DNA from: Acidimicrobiia bacterium
Lineage (GTDB): Bacteria; Actinomycetota; Acidimicrobiia; Spongiisociales; UBA5794
Assembly (NCBI GenBank): GCA_030599515.1
Contig: JAUVNV010000161.1
Coordinates: 1 to 6,058, forward strand
DNA length: 6,058 bases
Reading direction: 5' to 3'
Each line of letters opens with the position of its first letter. Positions within the stretch are counted from its first letter, which is position 1. Both the position numbers and the translations under genes were made by a program. The notes below the pieces were generated by a model. It was given only the letters and a program-made list of their open reading frames with translations, did not search any database and was not told where the DNA came from. This document shows, piece by piece, positions 1-6,058 of the stretch.

Positions 1-1626
1 ACCGAACCCCGCATCGGTAACCCGTACGGTGGCATGGCGATCGTCGCCGACGACCAGGAACCGTCAACGCTCAACCCTTACGCTCCGTTGGGGGGCGACT
101 TCGTCGTGTCGGTCATCGGACAGGCTTACCTCGTTGGCGTCTACGAGATCGACGGGCGCACGCTCGAGTTGGTTCCGGAGGTTGTGACGGAAATTCCAAC
201 GACGAGCAACGAGGGCGTCGTCGTCAACGAGGACGGAACGATGACCGTCAGGTACACGATTCGTGACGAAGCGGTGTGGGAAGACGGGGTGCCGATATCG
301 GGTGACGACTTCGCTTTCACCCTCGAGATGATCCAGAGCTCCGGGACGGTTGCTCCGTTCCAGGTCGACGATGTGTACGGATGGATCGAGTCGGCCGAGG
401 CGGGACCGAAGACGTTCTCGATGACGCTGAGTCAACCGACGATTCTCTATGAGCAGCTGTTCCGCGTCCTCATTCCGAAACACGCTGTCGAAGGTTCCGA
501 CTTCCTCGCCGACTGGAACGACAAGATGTGGCCATCGGGCGGGCCATTTCGATTCACCGCATGGGAGAAGGGCAGCCACATCACCGTTGAAAGGAACGAG
601 AACTACTGGAAGACAGATCCCGAGACCGGCCAGCAACTTCCGTATCTCGACGCCGTCGAGTTCCGGTTCATCCCGGGGACCGAGGCGATCGTCCAGGCGT
701 TCAGGGATCGAGAAGTCGACGTCATCCAGCCACGACCCTCCACGTCGACGATCGACGACCTGATGGCCTTGCGGGCCGAGGGGGCCCGCGTCGACCTGCC
801 GACCGGGAACGTGTGGGAACACCTCAACTTCCAGTTCGGACCGGGTCGGTTGGACATGAACGAGGGCACGCTCAATCACAACCTCGACTATCGAAGGGCC
901 ATCGCTCACCTCATCGACCGGGATGCGGTCGCCGCCGCCATCAGCGACTACACGGAACCGCTGTCGTCCTACGTCGACGCCTTCTCGCCGACCCTCTCGC
1001 ATCACGCGTGGGACCGCTATCCGTACGACCCGGACAAAGCGAGAGAGCTGCTCGAAAAGGTCAAAGCCGATGAAGGCATCGAGACGATCACCGCGATCTT
1101 CAACCCGACCGGCGACGGCGACCTCCGGATTCGGGTCGGTGAAGCGCTCAGACCGATGTTCGAGGCCGTCGGCATCGAGTACGAACTCAAACCCCAGGAC
1201 TCTCAGCTGTTCTTGAGCGAGATCATCGATGATGGGACCTGGGATGTCGGGGAGTGGGCCTGGAGGGGGGCACCGGGACTGGCGGCACTCGTCGCCATCC
1301 ACGACAACTTCGACCCGGAGGGGCCGCCTCCGGACGGGTCGAACTATTACCGCTGGGGCACAGAGGATTCGTCGGTCACCGACAGATACACGGAACGGTT
1401 CGTCGAGGTGAGAGACCTCATGAACGACACGGTCGATGATGAAGAGTTGACGGCGCTCATCGCCGAGGCGGAGGAGATCCTCGCCGACCAGATGGTGATC
1501 CTCCCGTTGTTCCCACGGCTCGTCGTCGGCGCCGTCTGGGAGGACGAGATCGCCGGCTTCGTCATGACCTCCACGCAGGCAGACCACACCTGGAACATCG
1601 AAGAGTGGTACCGAGCCGACCTCTGA
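1..1626 (+). CDS. ABC transporter substrate-binding protein, family 5 (peptide/nickel/oligopeptide type), 5'-truncated
   Basis: This is the extracytoplasmic binding component of an ABC importer, which captures a solute, usually a peptide or similar small molecule, and delivers it to the membrane permeases. The frame is open from base 1 to a TGA at 1624-1626, giving 541 visible residues. The ATG at 34 is internal: the codons before it continue in frame, and a Gly-Gly followed by a short strand and DDQEPSTLNPY is the typical start of the mature SBP_bac_5 fold. The signal peptide or lipobox must therefore lie upstream. Family landmarks, numbered from base 1, are VWEDGVPISGDDFAFTLE (about 92-109), GGPFRFTAWEKG then ERNENYW (about 180-203), LDYRRAIAHLIDRDAV (about 295-310) and a C-terminal ILPLFPRLVVGAVW with NIEEWY near the end. 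Since SBP family 5 proteins run about 500-600 residues, little more than the leader is missing. No permease or ATPase gene follows, so any partners are upstream or unlinked. The ligand cannot be told from sequence. Confidence 0.93.
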   Translation, partial: TEPRIGNPYGGMAIVADDQEPSTLNPYAPLGGDFVVSVIGQAYLVGVYEIDGRTLELVPEVVTEIPTTSNEGVVVNEDGTMTVRYTIRDEAVWEDGVPISGDDFAFTLEMIQSSGTVAPFQVDDVYGWIESAEAGPKTFSMTLSQPTILYEQLFRVLIPKHAVEGSDFLADWNDKMWPSGGPFRFTAWEKGSHITVERNENYWKTDPETGQQLPYLDAVEFRFIPGTEAIVQAFRDREVDVIQPRPSTSTIDDLMALRAEGARVDLPTGNVWEHLNFQFGPGRLDMNEGTLNHNLDYRRAIAHLIDRDAVAAAISDYTEPLSSYVDAFSPTLSHHAWDRYPYDPDKARELLEKVKADEGIETITAIFNPTGDGDLRIRVGEALRPMFEAVGIEYELKPQDSQLFLSEIIDDGTWDVGEWAWRGAPGLAALVAIHDNFDPEGPPPDGSNYYRWGTEDSSVTDRYTERFVEVRDLMNDTVDDEELTALIAEAEEILADQMVILPLFPRLVVGAVWEDEIAGFVMTSTQADHTWNIEEWYRADL

Positions 1627-1631
1627 TCTGT

Positions 1632-1655
1632 CGGTTGTGTCTACGACCACAACTG
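1632..1655 (+). terminator. Weak hairpin after the binding-protein gene, possible terminator
   Basis: Eight-base arms CGGTTGTG (1632-1639) and CACAACTG (1648-1655) pair with one G-T wobble around an 8-base loop, starting six bases after the stop codon. No run of T follows (TCATGGTTCT), so as an intrinsic terminator it is poor. Its position just after the stop suggests a transcript-end stabilising or weak termination role. Confidence 0.35.
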
Positions 1656-1700
1656 TCATGGTTCTAGGCACACACGTCGCGTACGGGAGCACGAGCGTCC

Positions 1701-1709
1701 TGATAACCT
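1701..1709 (+). promoter_or_regulatory. Candidate extended -10 element for tRNA-Ser
   Basis: TGATAACCT fits an extended -10 (TGN followed by TANNNT, with TAACCT at 1704-1709). Transcription would begin around 1716, leaving a leader of roughly six bases before the mature tRNA 5' end at 1722. No convincing -35 hexamer is visible at the expected distance, which is tolerable for an extended -10 promoter. It is assigned from position and a short match only. Confidence 0.35.
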
Positions 1710-1721
1710 TGCGCATGTTCT

Positions 1722-1812
<91 letters not shown>

Positions 1813-1868
1813 GTGATCCCAGCGCCGCGCGCTCGGATGTAGACGGTAGCGGGGAGTCCGTATTCCGT

Positions 1869-1895
1869 ACCCGTCCCCTCGCCGAGGGCGGGTTT
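1869..1895 (+). terminator. Intrinsic terminator downstream of tRNA-Ser
   Basis: A GC-rich two-part stem forms from ACCCG (1869-1873) with CGGGT (1889-1893) and CCCTC (1876-1880) with GAGGG (1884-1888). It encloses a 3-base GCC loop, with a two-base bulge (TC, 1874-1875) on the left arm. The stem runs directly into TTT and then a pyrimidine-rich CCTCCTCTTCCTC. It lies 58 bases after the tRNA 3' end on the same strand and most likely ends the tRNA transcript. The T run is short, so termination may be incomplete. Confidence 0.65.
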
Positions 1896-1925
1896 CCTCC
1901 TCTTCCTCACCCTCAGGGGAGGCGG

Positions 1926-1942
1926 CAGCGGCGGAGCCGCTG
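1926..1942. repeat. Perfect 7-bp inverted repeat with 3-base loop
   Basis: CAGCGGC (1926-1932) and GCCGCTG (1936-1942) are exact reverse complements separated by GGA. No T run follows, so it is not a standard terminator. It sits between the tRNA terminator and the promoter of the small membrane-protein gene. It could be a secondary transcription stop, a protein-binding palindrome or simply GC-rich chance. Confidence 0.4.
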
Positions 1943-1989
1943 GCGGAGGGGGTCAAGCCGGTCGTGATGCCGGCTCCGATCCGATCCCC

Positions 1990-1995
1990 TATCGT
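1990..1995 (+). promoter_or_regulatory. Candidate -10 box for leaderless transcription of the membrane-protein gene
   Basis: TATCGT fits the TANNNT -10 consensus and ends exactly seven bases before the ATG at 2003, so the A of the start codon would be the first transcribed base. No Shine-Dalgarno sequence precedes that ATG, which agrees with leaderless expression, a common mode in actinobacteria. No clear -35 element is seen. This is inferred from spacing. Confidence 0.4.
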
Positions 1996-2002
1996 GTCCG
2001 CC

Positions 2003-2524
2003 ATGTCCGACGCCTTCGGTCCCGGCAAGATGATGTCGTCTGTGGACGATGGGGTGCTGACAATCCAGCGCCGGACCTATCGGTCTGGCGACTTCGTCCA
2101 TGTCATCTTCAGCGGGTTCGCTGTTCTCTTCGCCGTCCTCTTCCTCTACATGGGGATTGCGTTCGGGACGCTGTTCGACGCCCTCACCTTCCCCATCGTC
2201 ATTCTCCTTCTTCTCGCCTACGGCTACTTCGGCGTGACGCGACTCGTGGATCGACGAACGGTGACCGTGAGCCAGGGAGTGGTCACGGCGAGGGACGGGC
2301 CCCTCCCACTGCTCGTCCGCACCATCGACTCCAACATCAGCGACCTCGGCCGACTGTCCGTCGAGTCCTCGCCGCGCTGGACCTTCCCGCCGATCATGAC
2401 GTACCGGGTCTACAGCGCACACACCGAGAACGGGCCTGATCTGTTCCGGAGGCTCCGGTCAAGAGGCGAAGCGGCATTCGCCGTGGCGACGATCCAGGCT
2501 TTCGTCGGATCGAGTGGAGACTGA
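2003..2524 (+). CDS. Small two-helix membrane protein of unknown function
   Basis: The protein is 173 residues from the ATG at 2003 to the TGA at 2522-2524. The frame also opens further upstream with GTG at 1964 and ATG at 1967, but the nearest purine-rich tract (GGAGG, 1945-1949) is too distant. The extra 13 residues look unlike a conserved N-terminus, and the ATG at 2003 has a well-placed -10 box for leaderless transcription, so I prefer it. After a short polar N-terminus, two hydrophobic segments at about 31-54 and 58-79 form a tight helical hairpin with a very short link. An arginine-rich edge (TRLVDRR) then suggests that the C-terminal domain (about 80-173) faces the cytoplasm. That domain begins with strand-like TVTVSQGVVTARDGPLP. 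A membrane hairpin followed by strands with a GPLP turn recurs in small uncharacterised bacterial membrane proteins, and the C-terminal part could be a PH-like beta domain, but no catalytic motif is visible. It is separated from both neighbours by its own signals. Confidence 0.75.
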   Translation: MSDAFGPGKMMSSVDDGVLTIQRRTYRSGDFVHVIFSGFAVLFAVLFLYMGIAFGTLFDALTFPIVILLLLAYGYFGVTRLVDRRTVTVSQGVVTARDGPLPLLVRTIDSNISDLGRLSVESSPRWTFPPIMTYRVYSAHTENGPDLFRRLRSRGEAAFAVATIQAFVGSSGD

Positions 2525-2595
2525 GACACGACGAGGACAAAGGAGACGACCGGTCCGACTCGGCTTCTGGCTGTCGGGGCGGCGCACGGAACTTC

Positions 2596-2626
2596 TTCAC
2601 GCCAGCGCTGCTTCGTCGCTTAGTCT
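2596..2626 (+). promoter_or_regulatory. Weak candidate promoter for the cyclase gene
   Basis: TAGTCT (2621-2626) fits TANNNT. The best -35-like hexamer is TTCACG (2596-2601), which matches four of six bases of TTGACA but at a long spacing of 19. The start of transcription would fall near 2633, leaving a leader of about 25 bases. Assignment is tentative, but the 133-base gap from the preceding gene makes a separate promoter here likely. Confidence 0.25.
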
Positions 2627-2639
2627 GAAGACGCGACGA
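2613..2639. repeat. Perfect 7-bp inverted repeat upstream of the cyclase gene
   Basis: TCGTCGC (2613-2619) and GCGACGA (2633-2639) are exact reverse complements spaced by 13 bases. The arms flank the candidate -10 box TAGTCT, and the right arm ends 18 bases before the start codon. The placement would suit an operator whose occupied form blocks RNA polymerase, or a leader hairpin if transcription starts further upstream. Both readings are inferences from position. Confidence 0.4.
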
Positions 2640-2657
2640 CACACCGGGTGGGGAGAG

Positions 2658-5600
2658 ATGGCGACCAACAGCAACGTGTTTGCGGAGACGCTTGCCGCGT
2701 ATGTTCCCGCACTCGTGGCGCGGCGCCTGGCGACAGACCCGACGCCTATCCCGGTGCCTTCGGCGCATCGGGCGGAAGGGGTCTGTCTCCTCGTTGACAT
2801 CGCGGGGTTCACTCCGCTGACCGCAGAACTCGCCCGCCTTGGGGCGGTCGGTGCTGAGAGGATGGCCGGAATCCTCAACGACACGTTCCGACCTTTGCTC
2901 GCAACCTGCGTCGCCCACGGCGGCGAGGTCGTTGACTTCGCCGGCGATGCCATTCTGGTGATCTGGTGGGCGCGAGCCGGCGGCATGGACGAGGCAGCGC
3001 TCCGGGCGACCCAGTGTGCGTTTGCGCTCCAGGCAACCGTTGATGCCAAGTCCGGAGCGGATGGTCGTGACGTCTTCATCAAGATCAGCATCACAGGTGG
3101 GAGGCTCGGTGTTCTCCACGTTGGAGGCGCCGGCGGCAGGAAGCACAGCACGGTTGCGGGCGCAGCGATCCAGCGTCTTGCCGGTCTCGAAGCGGATGCA
3201 GAACCCGGCGCCGTGGTAGTGGGGCCCGAAGTAGTGGCGTTCCTCGGAGAGCAGTATGACGGCCATCTGACCGCCGACGGCAACGCTCGCATCGACCGCC
3301 TCCGCACTTCCATCGCCATCGAAGCTGTAGACCGCCCGTCGATCCCGCACTCAGCAGAGAACGGACTCAGGGAGTTCGTCCCTGAAATCATCCCGCTGCG
3401 TCTCGGAGCCGGTCACGACGAGTGGTTGGCCGAGTTCCGGAGGGTCACATCCGTCTTCGTGAATCTCTTCGGGATCCGATCCGACCAGTCCGACGATGTC
3501 AACGATCTCCATGACGTCGTTCGCGAGATCCAGGTGATCGTCCAGCGATACGAGGGGTCGATTCACAAGGTGATGGACGGTGACAAGGGCGTGGTGGTGC
3601 TTGTGACGTTCGGTCTTCCACCGCACTCTCATGAGGATGATGCCGCCCGCGGCGTCCTCGCCGCCATTGACATCGAAGATGCAATCGCGACGCTGGGTCT
3701 GAGGAGCGGAGTCGGGGTTTCGACCGGCCGAGTGTTCGCCGGCCCGATCGGTGGCGAACTACGGCGCGACTACACGGTGATCGGTGACGCCGTGAACGTC
3801 GCTGCCCGGTTGATGCAGGCTGCACCAGACGACATCCTGTGCGACGAGGCGACGGCACGATCGTTCACGAGCATCGACTACGAGGTTCTCGAACCGATGA
3901 TCGTCAAGGGGAAGACCGACCCGATCGGAGTGTTCCGACCGGAAGGTGGTAGTCCGCGTCCACTTGGCGACGCAGTCGGGTCATTCGCGATCGTGGGCCG
4001 GGTTGGCGAGCGCCGTACGTTGTCCGAGTTTCTCGACCGGCTCGAAACGGATGGTGAGGGTGCCATCGTCCTCGTCGAAGGGGAGCCGGGTATCGGCAAG
4101 ACCCGGCTCCTGCAGGATCTCGCCGAGAGATCGGAGGCCCGGGGATTCCGAATCTTCACAGGTGCAGGGAGTGCGATCGAAGCGTCAACGCCGTATCTCG
4201 CTTGGAGGACGGCCCTGGTCGACGTTCTCGATCTCACGGATGTCCCCAACAACACGGGCGCTAGGCGACGCCATGTTCTCCGCTGGTTCCGGTCGAAGTC
4301 TCTTCCGCTTGAGGCTGCGCCTTTGCTGAACGACGTGATGGGGATGGAACTCCCCGAGCCCGCTGGAGACCCGGAATGGAGCGACGCTCTGCGTGCCGAC
4401 GCAGTCCGTGCTCTCGTTGTCGATGTCATCGAAGCTGGGATCGGTGATGATCCGACCGTCATCATCCTCGAGGACGGGCACTACTTCGACACGGCATCCT
4501 GGGCACTGGTGTCGGCGGTTCGCGAGCGGATCCCCAACGTGGTCGTCGCCGTTGGTACCAGAGACATCGAAGGTGGGAGCGACGAGGCCGTCCCGGATGC
4601 GGTTCGGATCACCCTCGACAAGTTGGATGACATCGACACGTTCGAACTCGTACAGCAACAGCTCGGCGTCACGAGCCTGCCTACGGCGGTGCGCGACGTC
4701 ATTGCCGAAAGAAGTGCCGGCCATCCGCTGTTCTCCGAGGAACTCGCTATCTCGCTGCGCGACACCGGCGTGATCGTCGTTGAAGAAGGCGCCTGTCGCC
4801 TTGTGGCATCTGTAGCGGACCTGAAGAACCTCGCCATCCCGGAGACGGTCCAAGGGGTCATCACAAGCCGGATCGACCGGTTGACTTCGAACGCCCAGCT
4901 GTTGATCAAGATCGCCGGTGTCGTCGGAGAGGCTTTCGATGAGGAGCTTCTCCTGCAGGTCCATCCGACTCAGGAGGATTCGAGCGTCGTCCACAAGGCG
5001 ATGCTCGAACTCGAGCAACGTTCGTTCGTTGTGGCGTTCGGTGACGGGTCCTACACCTTCAAGCACGCCGTGATCAGGGACGTTGCCTATGAGGCGTTGC
5101 CCTATGCGCAGCGTCGCCGATTGCACCGTGCGGTTGCCGTCGCTCTCGAATCGACGACACCGGAGGCGCTGGTGCGCGATGCTCCACTGCTCGGGCACCA
5201 CTGGCTCCAGGCGGCGGGGGAAGGGAACGACGACGCGGAGGCGCTCCGTCACGCTGAGGGGTATCTGACGGAAGCCGGTCGAATCGCCATGAGGCAGGGT
5301 GCGTTCGCCGAAGGTGGAACGTTCTTCCGAAGTGCGCTGTCCTGCTACGAGCGGCTTCCGGCGGACGAGCAGGAGCCGGTGCGTGAACTCGGGATCCTCC
5401 AGCAGTTGAGCACGGCGACGTTCGCCACGACCGGCTGGGGCTCCGCGGCGACACTTGCCGCCGCCGAGCGAGCGTATGGCGTTGCCGACGGACTCGTTGA
5501 CGGATCGGCCCTGTTCCCGATGCTGTGGAACCTTTGGATTTCGACCCACTTCTCGTTCGCCACGGACCGTGCTGTCGAACTCGGCGATCAGCTCCTGGCG

Positions 5601-6058
5601 ATCGCCGACGATGAGGATGACGACGAGTTGCGCCTGCAGGCGCATCACGCCTTGTGGACGACCCTCATCCAGGTTCCCGTCTATCCAAGGGCTCTGGAGC
5701 ATCTCGATGAGGGGGCTCGCCTGTATCGACCCGAATGGCACGAGCGACACTGTGCGGAGTTCGGCGGCCATGACCCGGGTGCGTGTGCTCAGCGCGCCCT
5801 CGCTCTCACCTTGTGGGCGACGGGGCACCCGGACCAGGCCGTTGCCTCCGGCGAGGAGGCGGTCGATCTCGCTCAGGATCACGCCTTCTCTGCGATGTCC
5901 GCCCGGTTGGCGTTGGCGTTCGTTCATCGGGAGCGCGGGGACCTCGAAGCGACCGAGCGGGAGGCAGAGGAGCTCATTGCTCTGGCCCGGGAGAGGGATC
6001 TCCCTGCGAACATCGACTGGGCCTCGATCCTGGTCGCATGGGCACAAGGCCGGCGAGG
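2658..6058 (+). CDS. Soluble-adenylyl-cyclase-like protein: tandem class III cyclase domains, ATPase, TPR region (3'-truncated)
   Basis: This is a predicted cytosolic signalling enzyme making a cyclic nucleotide, coupled to a regulatory ATPase. The ATG at 2658 is preceded by GGGGAGAG (2650-2657), a purine-rich ribosome site set unusually close. The frame then stays open for 1133 codons to the window edge. Cyclase domain 1 (about 41-225) has LLVDIAGFTPLT with metal Asp47, and VVDFAGDAILVIW with metal Asp97. Cyclase domain 2 (about 262-428) begins VTSVFVNLFGI and carries DYTVIGDAVNVAARLM, with Thr373, Asn380 and Arg384. One composite site, metals from domain 1 and Asn/Arg from domain 2, looks complete. 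The usual base-reading lysine of domain 1 is Asp93. The ATPase (about 443-700) has Walker A GEPGIGKT (475-482), Walker B VIILEDGHYFD (601-611) and a GTR sensor (633-635). The KHAVIRDVAYEAL segment (802-814) and following LHRAVAVALE are typical of cyclase-linked STAND ATPases. Residues from about 860 are helical, TPR-like. Domain order matches animal sAC (ADCY10), but adenylate specificity is not proven. Confidence 0.92.
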   Translation, partial: MATNSNVFAETLAAYVPALVARRLATDPTPIPVPSAHRAEGVCLLVDIAGFTPLTAELARLGAVGAERMAGILNDTFRPLLATCVAHGGEVVDFAGDAILVIWWARAGGMDEAALRATQCAFALQATVDAKSGADGRDVFIKISITGGRLGVLHVGGAGGRKHSTVAGAAIQRLAGLEADAEPGAVVVGPEVVAFLGEQYDGHLTADGNARIDRLRTSIAIEAVDRPSIPHSAENGLREFVPEIIPLRLGAGHDEWLAEFRRVTSVFVNLFGIRSDQSDDVNDLHDVVREIQVIVQRYEGSIHKVMDGDKGVVVLVTFGLPPHSHEDDAARGVLAAIDIEDAIATLGLRSGVGVSTGRVFAGPIGGELRRDYTVIGDAVNVAARLMQAAPDDILCDEATARSFTSIDYEVLEPMIVKGKTDPIGVFRPEGGSPRPLGDAVGSFAIVGRVGERRTLSEFLDRLETDGEGAIVLVEGEPGIGKTRLLQDLAERSEARGFRIFTGAGSAIEASTPYLAWRTALVDVLDLTDVPNNTGARRRHVLRWFRSKSLPLEAAPLLNDVMGMELPEPAGDPEWSDALRADAVRALVVDVIEAGIGDDPTVIILEDGHYFDTASWALVSAVRERIPNVVVAVGTRDIEGGSDEAVPDAVRITLDKLDDIDTFELVQQQLGVTSLPTAVRDVIAERSAGHPLFSEELAISLRDTGVIVVEEGACRLVASVADLKNLAIPETVQGVITSRIDRLTSNAQLLIKIAGVVGEAFDEELLLQVHPTQEDSSVVHKAMLELEQRSFVVAFGDGSYTFKHAVIRDVAYEALPYAQRRRLHRAVAVALESTTPEALVRDAPLLGHHWLQAAGEGNDDAEALRHAEGYLTEAGRIAMRQGAFAEGGTFFRSALSCYERLPADEQEPVRELGILQQLSTATFATTGWGSAATLAAAERAYGVADGLVDGSALFPMLWNLWISTHFSFATDRAVELGDQLLAIADDEDDDELRLQAHHALWTTLIQVPVYPRALEHLDEGARLYRPEWHERHCAEFGGHDPGACAQRALALTLWATGHPDQAVASGEEAVDLAQDHAFSAMSARLALAFVHRERGDLEATEREAEELIALARERDLPANIDWASILVAWAQGRR

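Noticed and set aside
34..36. ATG as the true start of the solute-binding protein
   Set aside because: The frame is open upstream to base 1, and the residues at this point match the start of the mature protein, so starting here would leave no export signal for an extracytoplasmic protein.
2555..2577. CCGAC/GTCGG inverted repeat after the membrane-protein gene as a terminator
   Set aside because: The stem is only five pairs, or six with a wobble, the loop is 13 bases and no T run follows. It is too weak to call.
2394..3391. Overlapping minus-strand frames of 264 and 318 codons
   Set aside because: Both are opposite the first cyclase domain, and their composition is typical of reverse-frame translation with many Arg, Ser and Pro. 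No recognisable motif is present.
4185..6047. 620-codon open frame on the minus strand
   Set aside because: It is antisense to the ATPase and TPR part of the cyclase gene, whose + frame shows Walker motifs and continues without interruption. The minus translation shows no domain logic.

Overview
The window is about 6.06 kb of high-GC bacterial DNA. Codons mostly end in C or G, the tRNA has no encoded CCA end, and one gene has a promoter arrangement suited to leaderless transcription. The downstream multidomain cyclase-ATPase-TPR protein is a type common in Actinobacteriota. An actinobacterium, possibly an environmental Acidimicrobiia-like lineage, is the best guess, but this rests on general features and not on a marker gene.

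Layout, all genes on the + strand: (1) positions 1-1626 hold most of a family 5 extracellular solute-binding protein of a peptide/nickel/oligopeptide-type ABC transporter. Its N-terminus and export signal lie upstream of the window. (2) Positions 1722-1811 hold a complete tRNA-Ser(GCU), preceded by an extended -10-like box and followed by a good intrinsic terminator at about 1869-1895. (3) Positions 2003-2524 hold a small protein with two predicted membrane segments and a C-terminal cytosolic-looking domain. It probably starts at an ATG seven bases after a TANNNT box. (4) From 2658 to the window edge runs a very large open frame with no stop, 1133 codons visible. It has two tandem class III nucleotide cyclase domains, a STAND-type/AAA-like ATPase and a TPR-like helical region, the same domain order as animal soluble adenylyl cyclase (sAC, ADCY10).

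These look like four independent transcription units and not one operon. The tRNA has its own terminator, and the two downstream genes are separated by 133 bases that contain a candidate promoter inside an inverted repeat. The genes have no obvious shared pathway.

The most interesting element is the sAC-like protein. Only one of its two possible catalytic sites appears complete, with metal aspartates from domain 1 and Asn/Arg from domain 2. The lysine that normally reads the purine base, which in human sAC also lines the bicarbonate site, is replaced by aspartate. Its substrate specificity and activating signal therefore cannot be assumed to follow the sAC model. I see no CRISPR array, insertion sequence, phage gene or other mobile element.
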